Source of the DNA: Hydractinia symbiolongicarpus
Taxonomy: Eukaryota; Cnidaria; Hydrozoa; Anthoathecata; Hydractiniidae
NCBI RefSeq assembly: GCF_029227915.1
Contig: NC_079887.1
Span: 17,297,650-17,361,649 of the forward strand
Direction of reading: 5' to 3'
DNA: 64,000 bases
A model generated the notes under the pieces. The model did no database searches, was not told the origin of the DNA, and saw nothing but the letters and a program-made list of their open reading frames with translations. Below are positions 1-9,538 of the stretch, in pieces (the stretch's first letter is position 1; each line of letters opens with the position of its first letter). Position numbers and translations under genes: made by a program.

Positions 1-252
1 GCAATGAGTTGCAAAATTAACCTGGATATTCCAGTAGTTCAAGGCTTATCCTGTCCAACCCACCCTGACAGGATCATTCAGCAAATTTGTTGGGATTTCG
101 ATGGCATACTTTGTAAACTCAGGGAATGCCACGGAAATATCTTATTCTGTGGAGACAAATAGGTCCTGGTGCTCCAGGTTATTGATACCAAGGGGCCATT
201 CTCCCCTGTTTGACTTGTACCTTGCCCTGGGGTTGTACGAATAGATGTTCAT
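1..252 (-). pseudogene. Virion-protein candidate, N-terminal fragment (copy 1)
   Basis: Reading the minus strand from the ATG at 252-250 gives a protein start (MNIYSYNPRARYKSNRG) that aligns almost residue for residue with the gene starting at 23153. It has in-frame stops at 144-142 and 48-46, and it continues past the window edge. It sits head to head with the next gene, as in copy 2. Function is unknown; the fuller copy ends in a membrane helix and lies among capsid genes, so a structural role is a guess. Confidence 0.7.
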
Positions 253-257
253 CCTTT

Positions 258-925
258 TCTTCTAAGAAAGGGGTGAAGCAACTTTACATCACTGATATTA
301 GCAAGCCCACAATTTCTGAGGATTACCTAGGACAGGATACGAGGATTGCCTTAAAATCGATAAGTATTAGACCTATATGGTTGAACCTTTACAGCAATAA
401 TGAATTCGTCATCCGTAAGACAGGGCCTAATCAGAGGGTTACTAGGATCGAGATCATGAATGGTCTGTACAAGATCGAGGATTTGGCCATTATCGTCAAC
501 AGCCAGGCAGAGGAAAAGATTAAGCTGTTTGTCCTGAAAAACGGGCTCTGTAGGCTCCGAGTCAGTGAAGGGTACACGGTGGTAATTCATACGACCCTAG
601 TAAAAAATACCGTACGAGGGGTGACTACGATGCCTTCTACAAGACTGACGTTTATCAAAGATTGAGACTCGTTTGCCCTCAGTTGGATGAAAATGATGCC
701 CTGCTTGATGGTAAAAAATCCAAAATTCTCGCTTTGCTTCCCACCAAAGAATTAAACGCTTGGGGGGGGGGGGGGGGGGACATGCTGACTTGGAGTTTTG
801 ACACTCCAACGTACCTTCCTTTGAAGGGCTCTACGGATCGGCTCGAGTTCATGCTTACAGACGAATTTCACCATGACAAAAATGTATCGTTTACCGGGAT
901 TACGATGTGTTTGCTTATAGAATAA
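258..925 (+). pseudogene. Conserved Polinton-like small protein (copy 1)
   Basis: Two overlapping frames (about 258-640 and 662-925) together match the minus-strand gene at 22483-23130. Shared blocks include YLGQ-x-TRIALKSISIR, RIEIMNGLYKI, LRVSEGYTVVI, CPQL and GSTDRLEF. The frame breaks once near a GGGG run at ~620, where the copy is also about nine residues shorter. A run of 18 G at 762-779 replaces a short G run in copy 2. No in-frame ATG precedes the first conserved block, and the same is true in copy 2. I recognise it as part of the Polinton-like accessory set but know no function. Confidence 0.65.
762..779. repeat. Poly-G tract (18 G)
   Basis: Uninterrupted run of 18 guanines inside the remnant of the small conserved protein. 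Copy 2 has GGGAG at the same place and also changes reading frame there, so the site looks prone to slippage. Its length in the living genome cannot be trusted from one assembly. Confidence 0.95.
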
Positions 926-1240
926 ATGAATGATGTAACCAAGTTGTAACCGAATTTACCAAGTGCGCCTGCGGAGAACGATACTATCTACGAAAGCCAA
1001 AAATATAGACTTGACAAGATAGGAGAAATTGAACAGTACCTGCGAAAGGAAATCAAGGAACGGGACGGGCTTTCAAAAAAGTTTAAAATGCATGGTACCT
1101 GGGTGAGGTATTGTGACCACGAACTGCTGAGTGTTAGTATCATCGCGATACTTTGCAACCCAATCGGGGTACTCTTCGAAATCAAGACTCATCGCTGGTA
1201 CAGCACTGGCGTTGTATCGGGTGACTCCTGGGGACCAGAT
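926..1240 (+). pseudogene. Coiled-coil/membrane protein fragment (copy 1)
   Basis: Matches the N-terminal half of the minus-strand gene at 21857-22459: YRLDKIGEIEQYL followed by KFKMHGTWVRYCDH. Codon 8 is a stop (947-949). Similarity fades after about 1150, just where the hydrophobic segment of copy 2 begins, and what follows to 1348 is open in one frame but not recognisable. In copy 2 the protein has a heptad-like charged N-terminus, then a Gly/Ala-rich hydrophobic stretch. Probably a truncated virion or membrane-associated protein of the element. Confidence 0.6.
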
Positions 1241-1447
1241 TTTAGGTGTTTTTACCCTGAGGGCTACTACGAGGTCTCCTCGTATGATATTCTACAATAT
1301 AACGTCGATCCTTACCCCCATTGGCAGGAATGGGATCTGATACCGTGAGGTAATCTATATTGATATCATTGATATCCGTAAGCGTACACGCAAAGTTGTA
1401 GAAATTTCTGGGGTTGACAAGCTCATTCTCAAATTTCAGCTTCTCCT

Positions 1448-1636
1448 TTATTGAATTTCAAGCAAATTCAGAGGATTGCTTCTCCTTGCACATACACACC
1501 TACCCCCGTTATATGTGATATATTCCTGATAACAGTACCAACACAATATTTTAACCCTTACCATGAGCCCTCGTCCACAGTTGCATCTGTCATACTCCTC
1601 AAGTACCCGTTTGCATTCATTACATTGCTGTTCCAT
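1448..1636 (-). CDS. Small Cys-rich ORF, possible zinc-binding protein
   Basis: A 62-codon ORF with four cysteine pairs: C-x2-C and C-x-C in the first half, C-x2-C and C-x-C in the second half, a spacing compatible with a treble-clef or RING-like zinc fold. Just upstream on the same strand and in the same frame (about 1640-1710) lies a Lys/Glu-rich coiled-coil-like stretch ending in a TAA directly before this ATG, so the two may once have been one protein. No homologue is recognised. It lies downstream of the late-factor-like ORF on the same strand. Confidence 0.4.
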   Translation of the reverse strand: MEQQCNECKRVLEEYDRCNCGRGLMVRVKILCWYCYQEYITYNGGRCVCARRSNPLNLLEIQ

Positions 1637-1708
1637 TTATTTACAGTCACAAAGACGATCCTCTAGGTCTTGAATTCTTTGTTTATTCTCCTTCTCCTTC
1701 TCTGATTC

Positions 1709-2062
1709 TCAAACCAACCCAAAAAATTCCTTTTGCGTCAAGGCACCCCCAAATCTGACGAGGCGTCTCCAGTCCGGAACAGGCCTTCCTTTGTAGCGCC
1801 TTTTCAACAACCACAGCGACATTTCGTACGCGCTGTCATACACGTTTCGCTCTTCCACATAAGCCAAGCAGCACCCATCTCCACAAAAGTAGCCCTCGTA
1901 CACGTACTCACCACCGTCGCTCATATGAGCAGACATATTTCCTTTGATATGAGAAAAGCCAGATTTCATGGTATGTTTTGTACTCACCTGTGGAGTGTTG
2001 TATCTCATGGGGCACCTGACTTTGTCGCACAGTTCTACAGAGCACCAGTAACAGAGTACCAT
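1709..2062 (-). CDS. Cys-rich protein similar in plan to viral late transcription factor VLTF-2
   Basis: A 117-codon ORF with an N-terminal C-x2-C (YWCS) and C-P pair, a central FCGDGCCLAYVEER block and a C-terminal basic/aromatic part ending WRRLVRFGGALTQKEFF. This order (two Cys pairs flanking a short linker, then Y/W-rich helix and a GG-L-x3-EF end) is what I recall for the VLTF-2-like family of poxviruses, giant viruses and some virophage/Polinton relatives, which bind zinc and act in late gene transcription. The ORF is intact from ATG to stop. It has no counterpart in copy 2. Identification is by pattern only; another zinc protein is possible. Confidence 0.45.
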   Translation of the reverse strand: MVLCYWCSVELCDKVRCPMRYNTPQVSTKHTMKSGFSHIKGNMSAHMSDGGEYVYEGYFCGDGCCLAYVEERNVYDSAYEMSLWLLKRRYKGRPVPDWRRLVRFGGALTQKEFFGLV

Positions 2063-2218
2063 TTTATATATCTACAACCCTTTCCTTCTCCTACAATGGT
2101 CGGTATGTGCTCAGGACCTGTTTGTACTGCACATGCGTTGATTTTTGATGACGTCAGCAGTGTGCGGTGGAATTTACCTCCATGTGTGCTAGAACTTTTT
2201 TACTCATTTTAGTATGAT

Positions 2219-2340
2219 TTGATATGCATGAATAAGCACAGCATCATAGGGACTTTACCTTGATGTGCATGAAAAAGCACAGCATCACAGGGACTTTACC
2301 TTGATATGCATAAATAAGCACAGCATGGTAAGTACTTACC
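2219..2340 (+). repeat. 41-bp tandem repeat, three units
   Basis: The block GATATGCATGAATAAGCACA and following sequence recurs with small changes at 2221, 2262 and 2303, a period of 41 bp. It is non-coding and lies between the viral-like fragment and the repeat-protein fragment. Confidence 0.85.
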
Positions 2341-2385
2341 ACTTTAGGTATTGGATGATCAGGGATTTGTTGTGTTTGACATGGC

Positions 2386-2718
2386 GTGCGCGTGCGCGAG
2401 ATGTGCGTTGTGCCAGAAGGAACATTTATCTATCTCTCCCAGGACATGTGCGCCAGAGCCGTTGAAGAGGAGCCTTCTAATATCGCTTGTGTGCCAGAAC
2501 ATCTCATGAGCCAGGACATGTGGAGCAAGGCAGTTAAAGAGGATCCCTATATGCTAAATCTGGAGTGGATCCCAGACTGGTTTGTTACTCCGGATATGTG
2601 TAGGAAGGCCGTGTTTGAATCTAAATTGTTCGATGCCTATCGCCAGCGTAAAGCCGTTCAAATTAAAAATGAATTCACCGTTTCCATAAATAATGAGATG
2701 CGCAATGCATTGTGGTAG
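2386..2718 (+). pseudogene. DUF4116-like repeat protein, C-terminal fragment
   Basis: The ORF contains about three copies of a ~33-residue unit with the pattern (S/T)-x-D/E-M-C-x-x-A-V-x-E-D/E-P ... V-P-D/E (for example MSQDMWSKAVKEDP and IPDWFVTPDMCRKAV). It ends with a non-repetitive basic tail and a stop. The first codons overlap a GT/CG-rich stretch and the real N-terminus is not visible, so this is a fragment or a 3' exon. Such repeats are common in some invertebrate genomes and in giant viruses, where they are annotated DUF4116. Molecular role unknown. The same repeat type appears at 3890 and 17783. Confidence 0.55.
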
Positions 2719-3570
2719 TTGAAGTCAAGAAAAAAAGCCAAAATTAAAAAAAATTGCTTGCGTATAACAATTAAAAAACCGTAGCAATATATTGTGGAGT
2801 ATAATCATGTTTTGTCACAAAATAATTATCTCCATGATCATAGCTCTGTGTAAAAACTTTATCTCTGTAATAGATTAATCAAGTGCTTAACAAAACAAAG
2901 TAGAAAAAGGCTTATTTGAGGGAAGGATAGTAAAACGACAACTTATAATGGATATTAATGAAGATTTAAGTATCTTTATTACGAATAATGATCCCGCCCT
3001 TGAGCCTAGCTTTTCTCAAAGCTCTAGCACAGTATCAAGGCCAGTTTTAGGCTATGATAGACAAATTAGGCGACATTTATCTCCGAACTAGGCAATCAAC
3101 AATAAATTTGCTTATTACAGCCTTCTGGTCCGTGGTCGCACCGATCTTTAAGGTTCGGATGTAGAAGTATTATTTTTGTAAATGTTATGGTGCGTTTTGA
3201 AGATATTTCTTTTAGTTTGTTTGCCGCTAATCTGCATGCGCACAACGTTTTTTTCCGGCGTGTTTTAAAAAACCGCCGAAATAGACTATATTGATTTAAA
3301 AAAAGATGGCGCATGATTAGCCTATGATGTCTTAATCACGCTATCATAGACAAAATAAGCTATTTGGAAAATCTCGCCCCGGACCTTGTTCTAGTCGATT
3401 GGAAACGAGTTTGGTTGGTGGGCACGTTTACATGTATAACTTTTATATCCGCCATGCAAATTCTATGAAGTTTGACCTAAGCAAAGATGACTAAGTCAGC
3501 AAGTAGTACAGGCAAAATAGTGGCGCGACCAACAAAGAATGCGAAGATATCGTCGATTAAAATATTCCAT
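2719..3570. other. Non-coding stretch, mostly unexplained
   Basis: No gene is supported. A 47-codon plus-strand ORF occurs at 2948-3091, and the phrase ATGATAGACAAA(T/A)TA(G/A)GC or a close variant appears near 3053 and 3345 on the same strand, which may be pieces of a decayed DNA element. There are A/T-rich runs but no terminal inverted repeat or target duplication that I can define. Confidence 0.4.
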
Positions 3571-3661
3571 CTCCTAAATAGACTATTCTCTCCAAGTTAA
3601 GCTATTAAAAATCTCCTAATTTAGCTACTAGCTTATTTAGGAGAAATAGTCTAATTTGGAG
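3571..3661. repeat. Imperfect inverted repeat (MITE-like hairpin)
   Basis: CTCCTAAATAGACTATT at 3571 pairs imperfectly with the reverse complement of the segment ending GTCTAATTTGGAG at 3661. The arms are about 32 bp, with a short central spacer near 3604-3629. It resembles a small non-autonomous DNA transposon or a relic hairpin. No target duplication is evident. Confidence 0.55.
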
Positions 3662-3889
3662 TTGCCCCTAACTGTTGAAAGAGACGAAGAAGAGGAACTG
3701 ACCTGTGGTATAAAAGAATGGTCCAAAGACTTATCTCTTTTGCCTGCCATCCAGATCGACATTGGGATTGGTGCATGCCGGAGGACGAGAAGCAAGAGAT
3801 TTCAAAATTATGGGAGTAATCAATAAATTCAAAAACAAAAACATATTAATAAATAAAATCTTATAATAAAAGGAAAATGTAATATTGTT
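3662..3889. other. Intergenic, no feature recognised
   Basis: A/T-rich sequence with no convincing ORF, up to the start of the repeat-protein fragment. Confidence 0.4.
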
Positions 3890-4099
3890 GTTGAAGATGA
3901 CCTCTATATGATCGCACATGTCCCAAGGCTGTTCAAGAGCCAGGAAATGTGTAATAATGTAATTAAGGAGGATCCCAGTCTACTCCACCATGTCCCAGAC
4001 GCTTAAAAAACTCAAGAGATGTGTAACAGGGCCGTTGAAGAACAGCTCCAATGCCTCCAATTTGTTCCGGATCGTTTAGAGACAACGGAAATGCGTAAT
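3890..4099 (+). pseudogene. DUF4116-like repeat gene, left part (split by LTR element 1)
   Basis: The frame from 3890 reads two and a half units of the same repeat as at 2386: FKSQEMCNNVIKEDP, KTQEMCNRAVEEQ and FVPDRLETTEM. One in-frame TAA (4004-4006) replaces the expected Tyr/Lys position. The frame is interrupted at 4099 by the LTR of element 1; the repeat resumes after the other LTR at 17783. The last five bases, GTAAT, are the target duplication. Confidence 0.7.
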
Positions 4100-4269
4100 T
4101 GTAGTATTTGTATATAATCGGCGACGGTGAGAATTGTAGAGAGATAGGACGTGGAGACGAAATATAAATATGGCGGTATATTTTGATATAAGAATTCGTG
4201 TGTGTCACATAGTTGATCGGTCAGACTAATCTAGGTTCATCTTAGTCAGCTAGGTAAAAGAACACTATA
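4100..4269 (+). repeat. 5' LTR of element 1
   Basis: Starts TGTAGTATTTG and matches 17608-17777 along its whole length; I see one internal difference (AAGAATTCG versus AAGAAATCG) and two at the very end (ACTATA versus AGTACA), so the canonical CA end is lost in this copy. Confidence 0.92.
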
Positions 4270-4355
4270 AATTGACGACGAGCAGAGGATCTGAGTTCAT
4301 GCAAGTTTTAATAGAATTAGTTATCGAAACAAAAGCATAGAAAGTCAAAATCAGA

Positions 4356-5300
4356 ATGGCTACAGCTGCAATACCAGTCCAGTTGCCAGCATTAAGACAG
4401 TTTGACCCAAAAGGGGAGCCATCGACCTTAGCACAGAGTTGGGAGAAGTAGAGTAAGAGAATTAGTTACTTTATTGAGGCGTCTGGGATCGTAAATGATG
4501 ATCAAAAAAAAGCCTCACTTCTGCACATGGCAGAAAAGGAAGTACAGCAAATCTTTGACACTTTACCCAATTCAGATGAAGCCACAACATTTCAACAAGC
4601 ATTGACAAAGTTGAACGATCAATTCAATGTCAAAAAGAATGTACCATATGAAAGAATTATTTTCCACGAAGCAAAGCAAGAAAGTGGAGAATCAGTTGAT
4701 GCATTTGTTACCAGACCGAGGAAGTTAGCACAATACTGTGAGTACACAAATATGGATGATGAGATCAGAGATCAAGTCATCGCAAAATGTCGATCTTCAA
4801 AATTTCGCAAAAGATTACTTCAGGAAATAGACTTGAATCTAGAGAAACTTTTAAAAATAGGAAGAGCTCTAGAACAGTCAGCAAGTCAAACAAAGAAAAT
4901 TGAAGAAAACGCATCAAGTGTAGGTGAAGTAAACACCATGATAAAAAAGAATCATTTCGGAAACAAACGAAATTACAACAAAAACAATGGGAAGAAAGTC
5001 TATAATAAGAGTGACGATAGCAGAGACAGCAAAAAGTGCTACAACAATAACCCCTGTGGTAGATGTGGTATGACGTCACACTCTAGCAAAGATTGTAGAA
5101 TAACAAAAGGGAAAACATGCAAGAAATGCAGTCTCATTGGACACTTTGCAAAATGCTGCAAAGCAAAATTAGACAGACAGAAACACAAAGTTACAACCAC
5201 AGAAGACAATGAAAGTGAAGAAGAGTCAAACTCAAGTGACGAAGATGATTGTTATGTATTCTGCATCAAGTCGAAAGATAAACCATTGTTCGAGGTATAA
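4356..5300 (+). pseudogene. gag: gag polyprotein of LTR element 1
   Basis: ATG at 4356 opens a capsid/nucleocapsid protein of about 314 codons. An in-frame TAG at 4449-4451 breaks it 31 codons in; the rest is open from 4527 to the TAA at 5298. The capsid-like helical part (roughly codons 20-190) is followed by two CCHC zinc knuckles, CGRCGMTSHSSKDC and CKKCSLIGHFAKCC, which bind the packaged RNA, and an acidic Ser/Glu/Asp tail. A single substitution would explain the break. It lies 86 bp after the 5' LTR, as expected. Confidence 0.88.
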
Positions 5301-6372
5301 GTTCAAGAATCACCAATAACAATCTTTGTCAAAAATGTTCTACAAAAATATATCCTTATCAAGGAATAACACCATTGAAAGTCAGAGGAACATTCGAGGC
5401 AAACACCAGGACTTCATATATGGGAAAAGAGCAAAACTGAAGTACTATGTAGTTGAAGGTGATGGAGGAGCATTATAAGGATTAAAAAGTGCGAAGATAC
5501 TAGATCTTATCAGAATTGGCCCACCAAATGTTGAATCTATTAATAACATGGACACAACACCTTTACAAATGCTACTGTCTAATGCAGAGAAAATTATCAC
5601 AGATAAAACAAGTAATTCAGAGAATCCTACACCCAAAGATACAAGAAGTTTTAGATAGACACAAGAAAGTTTTTGGTGGAATGGGGAAACTCAAGAATTT
5701 CCAGCTTAAACTTCACATTGACGAGTCAATCACACCAGTCAAGCAACCAGTGAGAAGATTGCCATACCATACTAGACAGACAGTATCAGATGAAATAGAC
5801 AGATTAGGTTAAAACGACTGTATAGAAAAAGTAAATGGACCAACTAGTTGGATAAACCCAATAGCAGTGGTACCCAAAGCAAATGGGAAAAAAGACTATA
5901 TGTATTGACATGCGAAGAGCAAACGAAGCTATAATAAGAGAGAGACATCAAATTCCGAAGTTAGATGAGATACTACCGGAACTCAATGACGCAAAATATT
6001 TTTGCAAGCTTGATCTAAGAGAAGGTTATCATCAAATAGGGCTTGATTAGAGTTCTAGACACATTACCTCCTTTATAACTCTTAAAGGCTGTTATCAATC
6101 AAAACGACTCATCTATGGAGCTAATTCTGCATTTGAACAATTTCAGAAAACAATTGAGCAATGTATTGCAGGATGTGATGGAACAAAATCAATTTCGGAT
6201 GATATCCTGTTATGTGGAAAAAGCATAGATGAAACTGCAACAAGACTAGACAAATTACTGAAAACACTCTACGACAATAGACTGCGAGTCAACTCAAGCA
6301 AAGTGCGTATTCGCAGCTCACATTCTCTGGATACAGACCGACTGACAAAGGAATATTTCCTGATAAATCTAA
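5301..6372 (+). pseudogene. pol: Protease remnant and reverse transcriptase of LTR element 1
   Basis: After gag, only the edges of an aspartic protease domain remain; the D-T/S-G catalytic segment is missing at about 5340, so the protease is deleted internally. The RT follows in shifting frames: the linker FGGMGKLKNFQLKLHIDES, then PIAVVPKANGK, LDLREGYHQIG and the catalytic block SDDILLCGK (near 6195), a variant of Y-x-D-D. There are at least two in-frame stops (for example after QIGLD near 6048) and frame changes near 5812 and 5900. Non-functional. Confidence 0.85.
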
Positions 6373-6373
6373 A

Positions 6374-7000
6374 GTGGATGCTGTGAATCAAACCAAACGA
6401 CCTACAAATGCCACAGAAGTAAGAAGAAGTTTTCTGGGACTAGTTAACTACTGTTCCCAGTTCATTCATCATTATGCTGATCTTACAGAGCCTCTACGAA
6501 AGCTCACAAAGAAAAATGTAGAATTTCAATGGAATGAAGCTCAAGAAAACTCATTTGTCAAGTTAAAGGAAGAACTAACTAACTTGCGAGTTATGGCCTA
6601 TTATCAACCATATGCTGATACAAAAATAATTGTAGATGCATCACCCATAGGACTTGGAGCTATTTTGACACAGAAGCAAAGGAACAACACCTTCAAGCCA
6701 ATAGCATATGCATCTAAAGCTTTAAATGAAACTGAACAAAGATATTCTCAAACAGAGCAAGAAAGTCTTGCAGTGTTGTGGGGAATACAAAAATTCCATT
6801 ACCACCTATACAATCGCGATCTTCACAATTTTCACAGACCACAAACCACTGGAGAAAATCTTATCATAAAGAGGAAACCCCACACAACGTATACAACGAT
6901 GGTTATTAAAATTGCAACCGTACAAGTTTAAAGTTGTATATGAACCAGGAGCAACCAACATATCAGATGTTCTCTCCAGGTCTCCTTTAGAAGCACCTGG
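6374..7000 (+). pseudogene. pol: RT connection and RNase H of LTR element 1
   Basis: One frame from 6374 to 6931 encodes the RT thumb/connection (RRSFLGLVNYCSQFI, LTKKNVEFQWN) and RNase H with the catalytic Asp in IIVDASPIGLGAIL and Glu in TEQESLAVLWGIQKF. A frame change near 6820 precedes the expected TDHKPLE block, here readable in another frame as TDHKPLEKIL, and RNase H ends near 7000 with ISDVLSR. Confidence 0.85.
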
Positions 7001-7053
7001 AACAAGTGACTACTTTACTAACGAAGCAGAACATTATGTCAACACGATAATCA

Positions 7054-8087
7054 ATGATGCCAATTGCAATCAGAAAAGAAATTGCTGATGATTCTGCAAC
7101 AGACGAGGAATTGGCAAAGCTCAGAGTAAACATTAAACCGAAGATATGGAACAAATATCCTGAAATGAAACAATACTATCTCTGCCGAAATGAACTAGTA
7201 GTAAAAGACAACTTAGTGCTAAAGGGCAACGTTTAGTCATCCCGAAGTTGGCATACCTTAGCACTTGATATAGAAGGTCCATATCCAAAAATAGACTACA
7301 GATCCAGATATCCTGTCGTTATACAAACAAAAAAGATTGACACTGACCATGTAATCAAAGGTCTAGATAAAACATTCAAGTTATTTGGATATCCAATGAA
7401 GTTAATTGCCGACAATGGAAAACAAATGATCTCCCAAGAATTTAAGAGTTACCTAAAGGAAAATGGAATTGAACTTCACAGCACCACGCAATATTCACCA
7501 TGGGCAAATGGAGAGGTTGAAAGATTTAACAGATCATTGAAAAAAGCAAATCAAGGTGCTCATGCAGCCGGAAAACATTGGAGAAAGGAACTGGACAAAT
7601 TTCTCCTACTCTACATAACTACACCTCATGCAACAACCAACACCTCCAGCTACTGTTATGTTTGGTAGAAACATCAGAAATAAAATTCCTGTATATATAT
7701 TCCAAGTTTTTGTCAGAAAATTTGAAACTTGACGAAACAGACAGAAGAAATAAGAGAAAAACAAAAGAATATGCTGATACAAACAGAAAAACAGTACAAG
7801 AACATCACATCAATGTACGTGACAGCGTATTAGCGAGAAATATGATGAGGAAAGACAAACTATCGACAAATTGGATACCTAAACCATTCACAGTAATCAA
7901 ATCATACGAAAAGAGTGCGTTAATTGAAGACGCGCAAGGAAGAAGATACATGAGGAACAAGGAACATCTAAAAAAATATTTACAAAGGAAGAAGGAAGTA
8001 GAGAAGAATCCAAGAGAAGACATACACAGAGAGAAACATGAGAAGACAGAAAGTAAAAAAAACAACAGAGAGAAGGAAAATAGCTAA
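7054..8087 (+). pseudogene. pol: Integrase of LTR element 1 with internal deletion
   Basis: The N-terminal part stops at LVIPKLAYL (about 7255) and the sequence jumps to DIEGPYPKIDYRSRYPV, so the H2C2 zinc finger and the start of the core are deleted, although the first catalytic Asp may be the one in DIEGPYP. The remaining core has the second Asp in IADNGKQM and the Glu in WANGEVERFNRSL. A frameshift near 7640 leads to the basic C-terminal part, with a Lys/Glu-rich tail ending at the TAA at 8085-8087. Not active. Confidence 0.85.
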
Positions 8088-8179
8088 AGAGACTGAGAAA
8101 AGCAACAACACAGGATACAATGGCTAATTCATCACAATTGCTGTTCCACTAGTATGCCTAGATTGCTTAGTTAGTTCTG
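8088..8179 (+). other. Element 1 region after integrase, left of element 2
   Basis: Short stretch of element 1. In one frame it reads into the sequence right of element 2 at 16859 once that insert is discounted. It ends in TTCTG (8175-8179), the left target duplication of element 2. Confidence 0.6.
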
Positions 8180-8272
8180 TGTTATAATCGAATCTTAAAA
8201 ATCCCTATTGCCGGAACCGACAAATATAAACATAAGACTATTCATAATGGCGGACACGCACAATCCCTAACA
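8180..8272 (-). repeat. 3' LTR of element 2
   Basis: On the coding strand it begins TGTTAGGGATTGTG and ends GATTATAACA, giving the usual TG...CA ends. It matches 16766-16858. At 93 bp it is short for a Ty3/gypsy LTR. Confidence 0.92.
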
Positions 8273-8282
8273 TTTCCCCTTT
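8273..8282 (-). other. Polypurine tract of element 2
   Basis: On the coding (minus) strand AAAGGGGAAA lies directly before the 3' LTR, the position where plus-strand DNA synthesis is primed. Confidence 0.75.
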
Positions 8283-8415
8283 GAAGACCCAACCCAAGCG
8301 TGTACTGTCCAAACATAACCCAGCACGTCCATAATAAGTTTCAAACGACCAATCCAGTTCATAATGTTCAAACAAAACTTGAGACGTCCATTAAGTTCTA
8401 ATACGAGAAATCCAT
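8283..8415 (-). other. Element 2 non-coding 3' region
   Basis: Between the integrase stop and the polypurine tract. It has loosely repeated phrases (for example CGTCCATAATAAG and CGTCCATTAAG) but no ORF. Confidence 0.5.
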
Positions 8416-9535
8416 TTATAAATTTTCGTAATCCACGGGTATTTTCTTCTTCAGCGTTCGCCCGTAACGTGTGACATATTCTTTTACGACTTCTTCTCGT
8501 TCGTTTTCGACCTCGTTCTCTGCTGCCTTCCTCTTCTTCTTCAACATACGGTATGGTGTTGTCATATCATCCTGAACAGCGACGAGTTGACTTTCTTTAA
8601 AATTGGCTTGTTGGCTGTGTCTGATATTTCGGTCATACCACTGTTTCGTGTTGAGTCTTTCCTGCTGCAAGTCCCGTGCTGGATTTGTCTTCTCTCTTCT
8701 GCCTCCTGTTACGTATCTGGGTAGGTTGTCTCGGAGCGTGGTTCCTTTTAGAAGCTGTGCTGGAGATTGTCCACACTTCAGTGATGTGTTTCGTAACGTC
8801 AGGAGGCCTTGCGAAACATCTTCATTCGAACGGATGCACTTTTCAGTAAGCGTTTCACAGCCTTCACGGTCACTTCGGATAGTCCGTTGGATTGTGGATA
8901 TCGAGGACTGCTTGTCTTGTGTGTAAATGACCAGTCTTTGGCGAAGCGTTTAAATTTGTAGGATGCGTACTGGCTTCCGATGTCACTGATGACGTACTCT
9001 GCGATGCCATGTCAAGAAAATGCATCTTTGAGTGACTCGATCACTGTTTCCGAGTCCTACCGTTTTAGTTGATAGACTTCGGGCGATAAGGAGTAATAAT
9101 CTACGATCATCAGGTAGATTCGATTTGCCAATTGAAAAATGTCTGACCCCACCTGCTGCCACGGTTTGGTCGGTAGTGGGTGGCTTATCAGTGGTTGTGA
9201 CGGTTTCGACGGTAGTAACTTGCTGCATTCTTCACATTTCCGATTTGTGAATTTATACCCGGCTAATATACGGCTTGCCGGGCTCTTCTCTTGCATTTAT
9301 CCATCCCTTGGTGTCCAGCGTGTATCTTCTGGAGAATTTCAATTCTCATGGACGTGAGTATGACGATACGCTTCGCGATGAGTCCATGATACTCTGTTAG
9401 GTCATGCTGGCTCGCCCAAAAGGGTTGTAGATTGATTGGACAGTCTTGTTGTCTGGTTGGCCATCCCTCTCTTATGATTCTTATTAAATCTGATAGGACT
9501 GGATCATTAGTGGTTTCTGTGCGAATTCCCTCCAA
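8416..9535 (-). pseudogene. pol: Integrase of LTR element 2
   Basis: Minus-strand frames give, in order, the N-terminal zinc finger (HAGHQGMDKCKRRARQAVY, then CEEC), the core with first Asp in GSDIFQLANRIYLMIVDYY, second Asp in VISDIGSQYASYKF (usual N of the D-N-G motif changed to I) and Glu in PQSNGLSEVTVKAVK, and a C-terminal basic domain ending KKKIPVDYENL at 8416. Breaks: a frame change near 9290, an in-frame stop near 9013 (after KDAFS) and further changes near 8700. Confidence 0.87.
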
Positions 9536-9538
9536 GCG

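Larger units (their letters stand above)
1..2100 (-). mobile_element. Polinton-like element copy 1, decayed inverted fragment
   Basis: Three consecutive gene remnants here match, in the same order and relative orientation but inverted, three genes of the second copy near 21.9-24.2 kb: the start of the virion-protein candidate (1-252, minus), the small conserved protein (258-925, plus) and the membrane/coiled-coil protein (926 to about 1180, plus). Two further minus-strand Cys-rich ORFs follow. The left edge runs off the window and no terminal inverted repeat was found. All matched genes have stops or frameshifts, so this is a dead copy. Element class is inferred from copy 2, which has the capsid, ATPase and integrase genes. 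Confidence 0.7.

Noticed and set aside
3096-3314. Minus-strand 72-codon ORF upstream of the repeat gene
   Set aside because: No recognisable motif, composition like the surrounding non-coding DNA, and no supporting context.
4270-4290. Primer binding site of LTR element 1
   Set aside because: The sequence after the LTR (AATTGACGACGAGCAG) does not start with TGG and I cannot pair it with a known tRNA end.
4777-5079. Minus-strand 100-codon ORF inside gag of element 1
   Set aside because: It is the reverse-strand shadow of the gag gene, rich in Cys/Phe/Ser from A-rich codons on the other strand.
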